A stretch of 64,000 bases of DNA, taken from the NCBI GenBank assembly GCA_012845835.1, contig JABAKD010000016.1, forward strand, positions 4,402,859-4,466,858, read 5' to 3'. Shown in pieces: positions 45,656 to 57,120 of the stretch. How positions within the stretch are numbered: the stretch's first letter is position 1; every line of letters starts with the position of its first letter. The notes below the pieces were generated by a model that was given only the letters and a program-made list of their open reading frames with translations, did not search any database and was not told the origin of the DNA. Origin of the DNA: Undaria pinnatifida. Taxonomy: Eukaryota; Sar; Phaeophyceae; Laminariales; Alariaceae. A program made the translations under genes and the position numbers.

Positions 45656-46029
45656 TGTTAAGGACTTAGTGGGGTATTAGTCCGTTTGACCACTTGCAAC
45701 TGGTTAACCAATAGCTTACCCTAACTAAGCCTTATAACACTCTCCCCCCCTGAAACGGCGGGATAGCAGGTCGGCCGGATATACGGCGGACCTCTGTCAA
45801 TATCCAAGCCGTTTCATTTCCTGGGGATACCGGGGAGAGTATTTTTCAAGTTCGCCATGGGGAAATCTGAAAAAGTTTATTATGGTGGATGTGGGGATTG
45901 AACCCACGACCCAAAAACCCATGGTCTGTCGACGACGCCATTTGTTAAGGAATCAGTGGGGTATTAGTCCGTTTGACCACTTGCAACTGGTTAACCAATA
46001 GCTTACCCAAACTAAGCCTTATAATAACA
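45656..46029 (-). mobile_element. TRIM with 4 bp target duplication
   Basis: Reverse-orientation copy of the 878-1537 family. LTRs are 45656-45739 and 45943-46029 (one has an extra ATA). The primer-binding site complement GACGACGCCA (45931-45940) and the polypurine complement CTCTCCCCCC (from 45740) are in place. CTAT flanks both ends (45652-45655, 46030-46033). The A-box and a B-box-like GGTTCAATCCC are conserved. Confidence 0.9.
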
Positions 46030-46199
46030 CTATCCAGCGAGCCGTGAGGAGAGACCAAACAAGGGCACCGGAACCCATGAGGAGCACGCTTCCCAACACC
46101 GACCAACCACGCATCCCCCACTCGGAGTACCACTACAACTAGCTGTGATGTGTATGAGTAATAGTAACAATAATGTCGAATCAATTGGATAAAAATACA

Positions 46200-46530
46200 G
46201 TCCAGCTGTGAGATCGAAGAATTCGTCGAAACTTATTTTTGCAAGCTGTGTGTGATACTCCGGTCGCGCGTATTACAGGGTGTGTGTCCTCATTAAATTA
46301 AGAATATAGGTCGGCGACTCCCTTTGGAACTACAATGTAGCTTGTACCAAGGTCAACAGGGTGATGTTAATCAATCTGTTCGTGGAAACTATAAAAAAAA
46401 AGCGTTTCTGAGGGGGACAAAATCTCACAGCTGTGGAAGGAAAGGCATATCAGCTTATTATCAAGTATATCCTGTAAGTCGTACGACCGGTGAGGGGAGG
46501 GCGGATATTTTTAACCGCGTTAGATCGCAT
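46200..46530 (+). repeat. Dispersed repeat family D, long copy 1
   Basis: About 330 bp aligned end to end with 55399-55690 (for example GCTGTGTGTGATACTCCG, TAGCTTGTACCA, GAGGGGGACAAA, CCGGTGAGGGGAGGGCG). Non-coding in all frames. Element type unknown. Confidence 0.8.
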
Positions 46531-46533
46531 AAA

Positions 46534-47758
46534 TGTATACCCGGTAGGAACTTACTATACGCATGATGAGTGCTAGGTCTAGGCGATGGTGTGGGCGGTG
46601 AGGAAGGAGGGGGCGTGTGGGTTATTGGAGCTACGGCGTGGATGGCTAGAAAGGCAATGAGTTCATCACCTGTCTGGTTGTGTTTAGTACTACTCTAGCA
46701 GACTTGATTTTCGGTGGGGCCGTTGGGGGGGGGCGGGGCGGAGGGGGGGGGTTATGTGCGTGTGTGTTGGGGGGGGGGGGGGGGGGGTGGCGATGGTGGC
46801 GGGGAACGGAGGTGGATGATAGCAAATATTCTATCTGCGTGTTACATGCAGATGCCCCGTATTTCAAAGATAAAATATGAAGTGGAAGGGAGGAAAGTTA
46901 TTATTTCGTCATGTTAGCTTTACTTTGATGCTATCTATACGACGAGCAGTCAGTGATTTCTGGTTATCGCACAAGATAATCGTCAGCGGGAAACGTGATT
47001 ACCCGCCTCTCTCTTATCAGAATCTACGGAGACTCCACGACCACTTTTAGTACAACAAGACACGATATCCAATACCTCTGGAACGGCTTTCATACAAATC
47101 TTCACGAGAAGATCTGTCTACGTAACGGTAGAAAGTGTACCTGTGACCCATAATAAATATACATAAAATCCTTCTTTGGTATCATCAGGTATTTGGTCAG
47201 GAGTTTTTTGTTTCGGCCGAAGTATGCTATTCGCGGAACTGGAATTCTCGGTCGAATATAGCTTGGTTCGAGCGCCGCCTTCGGGGGGCGGCTTCAACGC
47301 CCCTCGCCCTTCCGTGTCCGTTCCGCACATCGACGTGAACGCGGACGGATGCCGAGCGAGACAAGCGAGAAGTTGCAAAAATACCGCATGTCGAGGAGGA
47401 ATTTCGGAAATTTCGGATGTATCTTTAGACTATGTCTGCAACGCCTGCTGGATGATTTACAAAATTGGCATCATTTCCAAACGGTACGTACTTGATAGTG
47501 TTTGGAATTTTGCGGTGGCATACTCTCGAGCGTTGGTTTCGTTGCTGTACTTTTTTACTAGTTCGTTTGGTTTCTTACCCGGCCTTTTTATTGCTTTTGT
47601 TTCTGCTCGTTTTGCCAGCTGGAAATTCTTTTTTTTAGTGTGGGTTCACCTGAAACGTGACACAAGTTACCGACGATATCCAACAACTTCGCGACACAAA
47701 TTACCGACGGCGAGACGTTTCGTGACAAAGTAACTCCCAAATCATGATATTTTCACGT
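46534..47758. other. Gene-free stretch with G-runs
   Basis: Contains poly-G tracts at 46725-46790. An open frame at 47176-47733 has no recognisable domain, an uneven hydrophobic C-terminal half and no splice context, so it is not called. Confidence 0.55.
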
Positions 47759-48690
47759 AACAGAATCTCGAGACAAAACCAAGCAGGTAGAGCCGTCTCT
47801 TCGGCCTTTGGCCTTGGCTTTAGCATGGCCGCTGACACTCCAGGCAGCCTCTGCTGTAGGCATGAACGAGTGCGGTTGATTCGCAGCGAACTATCTCGCT
47901 GTGCTCGCCTCTATGTGGCCATTGTCCACGCCATTTCATGTCACCTCCCTTCTGTTTTGAGCTCGCCGTCGTGCCGTCGAGGTACGAGGAAACCCTTACG
48001 TACTGGGTGAGAACAGCAGTATGTACGACGAGCATGAACGCCAACTGACGACATTGGCAAACACACAACATCAGGTCCAGCAGCAGTAGCAGCCGAAGGG
48101 CGAAACTTTTAGCACATACAGCAGCAACTAGTAGCAACCAGAACCACAGCAGATAGCTCAAAGCGCAGTACGAGTGCAGTTGGCAAGTTTAGTCGTACAC
48201 GCATCACTCTGTCCAATATATAACAGAACCTCGAGACAAAACCAAGCAGGTAAAGCCGTCTCTTCGGCCTTTGGCCCTGGCTTTAGCACGGCCGCTGACA
48301 CTCCAGGCAGCCTCTGCTGTAGGCATGAACGAGTGCGGTTTATCCGCTGCAAACTATCCCGCCGTGCTCGCCTCTATGTGGCCATTGTCCATGCCATTTC
48401 ATGTCACCTTCCTTCTGTTTTTAGCTCATCGTCGTACGGTTGAGGTACGAGGAAACCCCTACGTACGGGGTGAGACCAGCAGTATGTACGACGAGCATGA
48501 ACGCCAACTGACAACATTGGCAAACACACAACATCAGGTGCAGCAGCAGTAGCCGAAGGGCGAAACTTCTAGCACATACTGCAGCAACTATTAATAGTAG
48601 CAACCAGAACCACAGCAGATAGCTCACAGTGCAGTACGAGTGCCGTTGGCAAGTTTAGTCGTACACGCATCACTCTGTCCAATATATAAC
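47759..48690 (-). mobile_element. Tandem pair of ~465 bp repeats, probable tandem LTRs
   Basis: Copies 47759-48221 and 48222-48690 are about 93% alike by eye, starting AACAGAAYCTCGAGAC and ending CCAATATATAACA. Read on the minus strand each begins TGTTATATATTGG, a typical LTR start, so these may be LTRs left by recombination. No internal region, primer site or protein is seen. Confidence 0.65.
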
Positions 48691-49900
48691 AACCGTTTTA
48701 TGTTCATATTGATGGAGAAAAAATATTACATTTCCTGTAAGAATGATACGTCGTACGAGCGGACGTTCTGATTCTGGTGGTGTGCTGCTGCCGTGAGACC
48801 ATCGAGCACACCGCATGTTTTACCCAAACGAGAGCCAACAAGAGGCAGCGCACAGGGGCCCCCAACACAGAGACACGTGACAACCACGGCCAGCTGTCGA
48901 TCGCGTAATTCGCCGGTAGTCCGTGCTTCGGTGGGTGTATCGGAAGTCGTTCGTAGTACTGCTGTAGATCGTCGAAAAATCACGTGGCATCCCGTTCTGG
49001 TGGCAGACTCGCCAGTAGACCCCCCAAAATTTATTTACCTCTTCTTTTTCTTGGCCCCATGCACCTATTTCCTTTCCTTTCTCTTCTTTGTTTGTTTCTT
49101 TGTTCCAATTGACTTGCGTCTGTTGTGCGTATGCGTAGTGATAGATACTACGTGTAATATATACGTGGTAGTCTTTCTTGGGTAGCAAGCGGTATAGTCG
49201 GTTTTTCCAGGCGCGAGTAATGAGACGTATGCATCGGTATGGACCTGGCACATCGTAGACTGACTCCCGATTTCACTTTTATATGTTTCTGGTGGAGGCA
49301 TGAATTGCGTCAGCTGTGATTTATGCGTGTACCACCTTTGGTTTGTGTTTTTCCCCTAGGGTATTCCTCAGCTCCAGAGTGACTGGAGCCTGTCCTGTGA
49401 CCACGGACTTGATTATAAGAGTTAATGTGAGAACGGGGTTGTAACGAAGACCACTGATAGGGACAGCTTACGCTATACCTACAATGGGACCCGAAGGGTG
49501 CGCCAGCTAGCGTTGGGCTGCGAAAGCAACTGAGTTAAATCGACACACGACGCGTATGAAAATACGTGGAAGAAAGTGTGGTGAGCTGAAGCTTTATTTT
49601 TCCCCATCCGCCGGAGGATAAAAAAAAAAAAAAAAGACAACAACAACTCAAATATTGCCTGTTTCTTGACCTTTCAGCTGCTTCCTGCAAATTTGGTTTT
49701 CCTGCCAACACAATTTTGAACTTTTTCGCGATTTTCTCTTCTTTTTTTTCTAGTAAGTTGAACTTCCTACCATTTGCCGCTAATTTGCCGCCTGTGCATT
49801 AGTTGCGGAACGGTCCAGCTTTAGTTTTTTTTTGATTCGCACCATTTGTTTTGTACTTGACGAAGCTTCATCGGCTGAGATCTGGGCTTGGCTCATCAGC
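48691..49900. other. Gene-free stretch, nothing recognised
   Basis: Short open frames only. A poly-A run at about 49620-49635 and T-rich sequence at 49030-49110. Confidence 0.5.
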
Positions 49901-49904
49901 TCGA

Positions 49905-50060
49905 CACCGCCCAGCACCCCATCGCAGCGCTATAGCTTACAGCAACGAAGCCCCGTGCAGTGCCCTGCGATGCCCTGCGGATCAGCTCAGCAGCGCACCG
50001 CAGCGCAGCGCTAGCTCAGCAGAGCGAAGCGCTATGCTTTGCCGTGCTCTGCCGTCGCGG
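49905..50060. repeat. CAGCGC/GCTC-rich low-complexity tract
   Basis: Repeated CAGCGC, GCTCAGCAG and TGCCCTGCG words. No regular period. Confidence 0.6.
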
Positions 50061-50224
50061 TCGTTCGTTATTCATGATATCTAAAACTGCGCGTACGCCG
50101 ATATTAAGGTATTTGGCGCTTTATTCTATACATATCGCGTCAACCATCGTAATATCATACAATATGGTGGAGGGAATCTAATCTCTATGCAAAGATCATG
50201 TTTTGTTTTAATTAATTGTCAGCC

Positions 50225-50575
50225 GGCCGCCCCGGTGGTCTAGTGGTTTTACCCTCGAATACTACTAACGTTTGGTTGTCCTTGAGTTCGACACCCACCA
50301 CGATGAGATTTGACTTTATTTGCAAAAATGCAAAAAAAAAGGGATCAACTGCTGAGAGCGCCTAGCAGCGTGGGTAGGTACAATTCGACGCGAGTCGACG
50401 AGGGAAGAAAATGCTGGATTCTCCTCGCGGTAAAAATGAAAGCACGTGCCGAAGTGGGGAGGGAGGAGGAGGGCCCGCTATGTGACCCCGGATCTGAGTT
50501 ACTACTGTACTAGGAGGGAGCGCGAGAGTGGTGCGGGGATAATAAATGGGATGAAGAAAAAAAAATGTTGCAAAG
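50225..50575 (+). mobile_element. tRNA-derived SINE with pol III promoter
   Basis: TGGTCTAGTGG (50236-50246) is a perfect A-box, as in tRNA-Glu-like heads. GAGTTCGACAC (50284-50294) is a weaker B-box 37 bp on. The body that follows (GACGAGGGAAG, CTCGCGGTAAAAATGAAAG, TGACCCCGGATCTGAG, GGAGGGAGCG) recurs at 31105-31345 and 28500-28615, and ends near an A-rich tract at 50553-50565. Acceptor halves do not pair, so it is not a tRNA gene. Confidence 0.7.
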
Positions 50576-51783
50576 GTATATTATTATCACTACCAGTAAA
50601 TATTATGTCAGTCTCTAGGAAATACGCACGGCACTATTAGCAGTCGTCATGGTAGAGACACTCCGGATATATATTATGTATCAAGGGGACGCGTCCGATT
50701 TCGACAACGTGAAAGCACCCACGAAGAAAAGACAGCAGACACACATATCCCGCCTTCCCGAGAAAAAACAGAGAAGAAGCACTACGCCAACCTCCCGTAC
50801 GAGCAAAGCCACCCCCGCACCAATCTTAAACAACGCCGCCTCAACGAGAGATCGCCCTCCTCTTCTACGTTTTCCTCTTCGCTCGCGACCACGCAGACCA
50901 ATCAATGCGACAGCCTTCAAGTAACAAAGCAATCTTCTTCCAAAACCTCGCCGGCTGACATGTCCCCATGTCGACGTTTGATGCAAACCGACCTTGCATC
51001 CTGTCGACTTCGAACCTCCATTCATTGCCACGGGGACAGCAGTGCAGTCTCTTCATTAATGCCAAGGCCTCTTTTGTTTCGCCTAGAGGCGACGCAGGTT
51101 CTCAATAATACTTTTTTCGGTATTTTTGTTTGATAGACGCCAACTTTTGCTTGACGGCGCATTTAACATAGTTTGTTTCGCCTATCCTTGCCTTCTTTGT
51201 TGTATAATATTACGTTTTTTCTTTTGTCAAAGCATGACTTTCATAATCCCATGTTCGTATTAAACTCTTGGCATTACTGTAAAGTTCAACGCATGCCAAA
51301 TCGGACAGTTACACCTTAAGTTGTCGAAGTGCTGCCCTGCCCTACCCGAAGCATGGGCGCCGGCGAATGCCGGCGCCCATGCGGAGCCCTTGTACGATTT
51401 ATAATAATACGATGAGTACTACTACTTAATATTAACACTACGGCGGGTATTTTTCCGAACTGTAGGCATAAAATATTTTATGGTTTCGTGGTGTATTAAT
51501 ATACATACGACAGTTGCCCGTAAGATATAGACTAATATTCCAATCTATATCTGAGATCAGTTTGTAATTGTAATAATTCGTAACCTTTTTTTTATTGTAG
51601 AAGGACCCCAGCCAACGAGAAGTGCTACGGCATCTATCTACGTAGTATGCCCGAGTTTTTAGGTGTTAACTGTACTGTTGTTGTTGTTGTTCCTTGGAGT
51701 ACCGGGTACAGAGCATGCAGGGTACAGGGTCTCCTCCGTTTTTTGTTTTGTTTTTTATTTCGAGTCGAGTGACCGATGATAGT
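50576..51783. other. Gene-free stretch, nothing recognised besides one hairpin
   Basis: Short open frames only. The perfect hairpin at 51351-51382 is listed separately. Confidence 0.5.
51351..51382. repeat. Perfect 14 bp-stem hairpin, 4-base loop
   Basis: GCATGGGCGCCGGC, loop GAAT, then GCCGGCGCCCATGC. All 14 pairs are Watson-Crick and 12 are G-C. The surroundings are A/T-rich and gene-free. GAAT is not a classic stable tetraloop. Confidence 0.9.
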
Positions 51784-51838
51784 GTGTTAAGGAATTATTA
51801 ATAGTGGGGTATTAGTGCGTTTGACCACTTACTACTTG
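51784..51838 (-). mobile_element. TRIM LTR fragment
   Basis: GTGTTAAGGAATTA and GTGGGGTATTAGTGCGTTTG followed by ACCACTTA match the reverse complement of the 84 bp LTR 3' half, with a short insertion. Confidence 0.75.
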
Positions 51839-52018
51839 TTGTGCACAACAGGCAGACAGATCAGGTTTTCGATTTTTTGCGCAAAAAAATCTACAGACGA
51901 CATGCCTTGGAGTACGTACGTCCAACCGGATCGTGCAAAATGCGGCGCAATTTGTTTTCGCCTCCGCTTGGAAAAAGCCTGAATATTTTTGAAAAAATTG
52001 AAGATCTGTTGTTGTTGT

Positions 52019-52190
52019 TGTGGGTCACAATGCTCTGAACCCAACCTGCCTACTTGCGTCTGAACACAAATTCTAGAACCTTCAGGAACGTTCCGCACGT
52101 TCTCCTAGAAAGATCGTCTCTCGGAGCGATGTCGTTCTCACTCACACTCCGAGCCACAAGGAAGGGTACAACATCCCGAGGAACCTCGTT
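52019..52190 (+). mobile_element. LTR family C, truncated copy
   Basis: TGTGGGTCACAATGCTCTGA and the next ~150 bases equal 52324-52492, then the match ends. The segment before the next LTR (52306-52323) ends in a polypurine tract ACTGGGGGGTAA. Confidence 0.75.
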
Positions 52191-52323
52191 CATACTTTCG
52201 AAGATTTTGAGGAGACTCTTCGAAATAGCGTCTTCGGAAGGTTGAATTACCAGAGCCTGTGTTCCCATTGCTCTGTAATTTTGATGGAGTGAGCGCTCTA
52301 ACACCATCAAAACTGGGGGGTAA

Positions 52324-52775
52324 TGTGGGTCACAATGCTCTGAACCCAACCTGCCTACTTGCGTCTGAACACAAATTCTAGAACCTTCAGGAACGTTCCG
52401 CACGTTCTCCTAGAAAGATCGTCTCTCGGAGCGATGTCGTTCTCACTCACACTTCGAGCCACAATGAAGGGTACAACATCCCGAGGAACCTCAAGACGTC
52501 TTCCCAGACGCTTCCTCAGCTCGTTGCCCCTTATTTTCGTCCGAGAGGAGTGCGAGGGTGCACCCTCGCACACCTCTCACACTTCCTACTGTCCCCATCT
52601 CTACCTGAGATTCTTCTGTCTCTCTACCGAGCACGTCTACTCGTCCGGTGATCGTCAACATCGCCCACATTCTGCGGCCGTTGCCTTAGAGGAACGCGTG
52701 TACGCACAGCGTTGGAGATTCGCACCTCCCTGCGGTGTTCTTGAGTACAAACCCTTATTGTTGTTATTATTATTA
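52324..52775 (+). mobile_element. LTR family C, probable 3' LTR
   Basis: Starts TGTGGGTCAC straight after a polypurine tract and matches 54375-54790 over about 400 bp to ACCCTTATTG. This order is that of a 3' LTR. The right boundary is uncertain. Confidence 0.7.
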
Positions 52776-53019
52776 TTGGTCGATACGACTTTCGCTCCTA
52801 GAGACCAAGACACAGCGACACAGCGGGACAGCCCGAGGCCGGTAAAAAAAACTGTCATCATGTCAGCCTCTTCCACTAGCCATGGGGGGTCACCAAATAT
52901 ATATCCACTCTTTGACTCGATATTGCGAGCGGTATTCGTGGGGGAGATAATTAGTTTTTTTTCACGTGAACCAGCCTGTAATCGAAGCGCACACGAAAGA
53001 TATTCGGAGACGGCAGTTT

Positions 53020-53150
53020 GGGCCTGTGACGGACGGCCATCTAGACGTTATACACTAGATTTCAATTGCTAGATTTGGTGTGTTGTCTTCGAACGGTGTG
53101 ACTGACGGTGACAAAAACCGCCGTCTCCTGACATATTTGCCAAGCACCTG
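53020..53150. repeat. Dispersed repeat family H, copy 2
   Basis: GTGACGGACGGCCATCTAGA, GGTGTGACTGACGG and ACCGCCGTCTC match 36195-36350 in order. Confidence 0.6.
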
Positions 53151-53884
53151 GTACCTGGTACCATGCAGACACACATGAAGAACCACAGCAAGCAGCTGTC
53201 GTTATCGGGGGCTGAGAGCGGACAAGCATGCTTACCAGTAACCTCCAACTGGCGCTGACGTTTCATTCTGCGCAGCGCATACACCTACCGCATGCAGCGC
53301 CTTGCATGCTCAAGCGCCGCCGCGCCGCCGAGTCCAACAGGGGAGGATGACACGCTGCCCCGGACATGAACGCCTACAAAAAACTTTGAACTCTTTTCTT
53401 TGAATGCAAATTTGCAAATTTGCTTTCTGCTTTCTGGCATCTTCAGTCTTGTCAAAACATGTTCAATCTGCTCTCTACTCTGCAGCACATAAAACACAGC
53501 GCAATGTGGCCAAGGCGCCGTGTGAAGGGCTGCTGGCCATTGGTGAATTCAGAGGTAGGCCAAAAGTGCTCGTACAACTGTTATAATTGAGGTTATGCTG
53601 CTGCGTTGCAATTTGCTGCGTTACGTACGCGTTTCGAGTGTTTCGATTTAATATCCATTTCCCACACCCAATTCGAGTATATTACACTGCTTTTGCTTGC
53701 TGTTTTATCCCTGGAGCGTACTTCTGAGTGCCTATACTTTTTGCTGTGCTGTATGATACCAAGTACCTGGTATGAAAGTGTATAATCATATGTACAAGGT
53801 TCCCCTCCGGGAAGTGCCGAGGGGAGTGGCGCAAGGACACATTATTATCACTACCTGACGTAGTGACCATTTATTTTGTATAAA

Positions 53885-54345
53885 ATATTTTGAGGACGTC
53901 AGCCGTGAGTTCGACGAGTATCAGGTCAATACTCATCTTTGCAAGCACATACAAAAAAAGCTTGCCCGGAAAAGTAATGAATTCGCGTTTTACCCGCAGT
54001 ACTTCTTGGGTGTGCTCAATAGCAGTACTTTTAGCACTTTTTGGGTACTCGACATAGACGTGCCCACGACCGATCTGTTGAGAAAATGCACAGCACACAA
54101 AACTTAAAATCAGCTGTGAGTACGACCGATTGAATGGTTGAAACTCAACTTTGCAAGCTGCGTGGCACATTTATGTTTCGCTAATATAGACTACAGCAGT
54201 AGTTGCACAACTTTACGGAAGGTCGTTGGCGCGTGTTATATGTTTGATCCTGATGAAAGATATAGGTCGGTGGCTCCCCTGGATGTTGTCAGGGTCAACA
54301 GGACGATTTTCCATAATAATTATTCTGTGCACTGATACTATAAAA
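53885..54345. repeat. Family D-related fragments
   Basis: CAGCCGTGAGTTCGACGAGT (53892), CAGCTGTGAGTACGACCGAT (54112) and GATATAGGTCGGTGGCTCCC (54259) resemble pieces of 46200-46530 and 44838-44900. Two broken copies in tandem are likely. Confidence 0.5.
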
Positions 54346-54374
54346 CCCTCATGGAGGGTAGATATTATAGTAAG

Positions 54375-54790
54375 TGTGGGTCACAATGCTCTGAACCCAA
54401 CCTGCCTACTTGCGTCTAACCACAAATCCCAGAACCTTTGGGAACGTTCCGCACGTTCTCCTGGAAATATCGTCTTTCGGAGCGATATCGTTGTCGCCAA
54501 CGCTCCGAGCCACAAGGAAGGGTACAGCATCACGAGGGACCTCAAGACGTCTTCCTAGACGTTTCCTCGGCTCGTTGCACGTTACTACACCTCTCACTCT
54601 TCCTGCTGTTCCCATCTCAACCTGAGATTCTGTCTCTTCACCAAGCACTTCTGTTCGTCCGGTGATCGTCAACACCGCCTACATTCTGCGACCGTTGCCT
54701 GAGAGGGACGCTTGTACACACAGCGTTGGAGATTCACACCTCCCTGCGGTGTTCTCGAGAACTAACCCTTATTGCCGTTCAGACGGCAGT
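54375..54790 (+). mobile_element. LTR family C, probable 5' LTR
   Basis: Matches 52324-52775 with scattered changes and is followed by a short open frame, the order expected for a 5' LTR and leader. No primer-binding site could be confirmed after it. Confidence 0.6.
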
Positions 54791-54871
54791 CTTTTGATTG
54801 AGCCTCTTTCGAGTTCATCTCAACCATGTCCGACAACTACGGAGGAATCTGTGGACAACCCGGACCAATAG

Positions 54872-55168
54872 CCCGCTCCCCCTGCCGACGGGACTGTGGT
54901 CACCACCAATGGCGCCGCTGGTGACAACCCCGCCAACCCCGCTGAGCCTGATGGCGACGGCGCTGCCGCAACCAGCGACGGCGCTGCCGCCGAGGCGACC
55001 GCGGAGGGATCTTCCCCCGCGAGCGCCATTGACGTGGACGGCGACAACGCCGTAGGTGCTTCCGGCTTCCACCAGACGAACATCACTCCGCTTCTTTCCG
55101 GTCCTTCCAACATAGACTCCACCGTCAACCTACTCAGTCCATCGTCAACAAGGACATCCGAGAACTAA
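54872..55168 (+). pseudogene. Short acidic Ala/Gly/Asp-rich open frame after LTR, possible broken gag start
   Basis: Reads PAPPADGTVV...DGDGAAATSDG...FHQTNIT and stops at TAA 55168. The same frame is open upstream (SSSSQPCPTTTEESVDNPDQ) but interrupted by a TAG at 54869-54871. Position after an LTR suggests the N-terminal part of a retroelement gag protein. No zinc knuckle, protease or polymerase follows. Function not established. Confidence 0.3.
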
Positions 55169-55394
55169 CCCCTATAAGCATTATATTATTATATGACATG
55201 ATCAGTATAGAGAGCGGGGGTTATAAAAAGCACGATATTATCACATGATATGACCAATAGGTGGGTTGTTATTATCATTGTAGGTGTTTCATTGTACAGC
55301 CATTCTGCGTACCTATACTGTTATAATCCAAGTAGAGGGGGATGTAGGAAGAAAGGTTTTATTACCGTGTTATAGTATAAAAATAAAAGTACAC

Positions 55395-55690
55395 CCGAGC
55401 TGCGAGATCGAGGATTTTGTCGAAACTTATCTTTGAAAGCTGTGTGTGATACTCCGATCGCGCGTATTGCTGGGTGCGTGTCCTCATCAAGGATATAGGT
55501 CGGTGACTCCTCTTGGAACCACAGTGTAGCTTGTACCAGGGTCAATAGGGTGATGTTAGTCAGTCTGTGCGCGGAAACTACAAAACCCATTTTTGAGGGG
55601 GACAAATCTGACAGTTGTAGAAGGAAATGCATCAGTTTATCAAGTGTATCCTACAAGTGGTGTAACCGGTGAAGGGAGGGCGTAGTTTTT
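55395..55690 (+). repeat. Dispersed repeat family D, long copy 2
   Basis: Collinear with 46200-46530, about 80% similar by eye. Non-coding. Confidence 0.8.
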
Positions 55691-55984
55691 AAGGACGTGG
55701 GGCCTGGGTTTGAACAAGAGGGAGCGGCGGCGGGGGGGGGGCGGAGGACGGGCGGGGCAACTCAATCTGTGCGCGGAAAGTATAAATCCTTTAAGGGAAT
55801 CTGATATGTATGATTTCGAGAAGAGCATCACACTTCGAACTCCAGCTTAGGGACCACCAGAGAGCGAGGGTACGTGTGGCGTGGGATGCGGCTTACTGTA
55901 GAATGTTATGTAAAGAGCACGTGTTATTGAGAACGAGGGAGCAAGAGGACAATACGTGACAGGTTATGGCAAAAGCAACTCGTC

Positions 55985-56665
55985 ACCGTAAAGAGAGGAT
56001 ACGGCACGCGCACATGGTCCGACCTGTAGCGTTTTGCTCTCCGCATGTTGTCTGCTGTCTGTCATCTGCGATCTTTGCAAAAAAAACAGAAAACATACCC
56101 TTTAAAAAACTGCCTCTGTGGACGTAAATGTACAAGGATGGGCTGGTATCTAAATTATTACTATTACAAAGGTCCCTATGTTTCCGCATCGATGGACACG
56201 CGCACCCAGCGGCAGCACAGCAGAAACGTGTGGTATGGTGGGGTGACAAATGACAGGCTCCGACACAAGCAACTCGCCGCAGCATAGCGAGGACACGCTA
56301 CGCGCACACAAATGGTGTTGCCTACCGCTGCTGCTGTGCGGCAGGGTTGTAGCGTTGTGCTCTTTGCATGTTGTCTGCTGTCTGTCATCTGCGATCTTCG
56401 GGAAAAAACACGGAAAATTACTCGTTAAAAAAAAAAACTTGTGGGCGTAAAATCGCTATTATAAAGGTCCCTATGTTTCAGCATCGATGGACACGCGCAC
56501 CCAGCGGCAACACAGCAGAAACATGTGGTATGGTGGGGTGACAAATGGCAGGCTCTGACACGAGCAACGCGCCGCAGCACAGCGAAGACACGCTACGCGT
56601 ACATAAATGGTGTTGCCTACCGCTGCTGCTGTGCGGCAGAGTTGTAGCGTTGTGCTCTCTTGGTA
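55985..56665. repeat. ~296 bp tandem repeat, about 2.3 units
   Basis: AAGGTCCCTATGTTTC starts units at about 56167 and 56463. A partial unit precedes them (TGTTGTCTGCTGTCTGTCAT at 56046 and 56368). No coding potential; CAGCAG-rich. Confidence 0.85.
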
Positions 56666-57120
56666 TAGTGCGATATCATATACGAAGCACACCAACATAA
56701 ACATAGATATAAGGACCGTTTGAGTACTAATATGCTATTCAAACGACCCTTACACTTTACGCCGGCATTTCACTTGACACTTGACAGAAGCAGCAGTAAC
56801 AGCAGCAGCGAGAGGTAGTGGCGTATAGGCGGGTGGAGCATCGCAGGCTCCAATCAAAGCAATGAGCTACTACAACAGCAGCCACACGCGCATAGAGTTG
56901 CAGGCTGCTGCTGCTAGGGGGCTGGACTGCTGCTGGGCGGCAGGAATGTAGCGTGGTGCTCTGTGCAAAAATCGGAAAATGTACGTGTACCATCTACGAG
57001 CAGAAAACCGGGTTTGCATCCAAATCTTACGTGCGTACACGGGGATAGGGGATGCGGAAACCCAATCCGCAGGGGGATGCGTAAATCAAATCCCCTGGGG
57101 GATGCGGAAACATCATCCCC
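56665..57120. other. Gene-free stretch with ~29 bp GATGCGGAAA minisatellite
   Basis: At 57050-57120 units GGGGATGCGGAAAC alternate with AATCCCC words. Reverse-complement relatives are at 59440-59520. The rest has CAG-rich low complexity only. Confidence 0.6.

Noticed and set aside
47176-47733. 185-codon open frame as a gene
   Set aside because: No recognisable domain, uneven composition and repeat-rich surroundings; no supporting splice structure.
50230-50310. Functional tRNA-Glu-like gene
   Set aside because: Acceptor strands do not pair and the B-box is weak; it heads a dispersed repeat.
54872-55168. Intact retrotransposon gag-pol gene after LTR family C
   Set aside because: Only ~99 codons remain, interrupted upstream by TAG, and no protease, reverse transcriptase or integrase motif follows.
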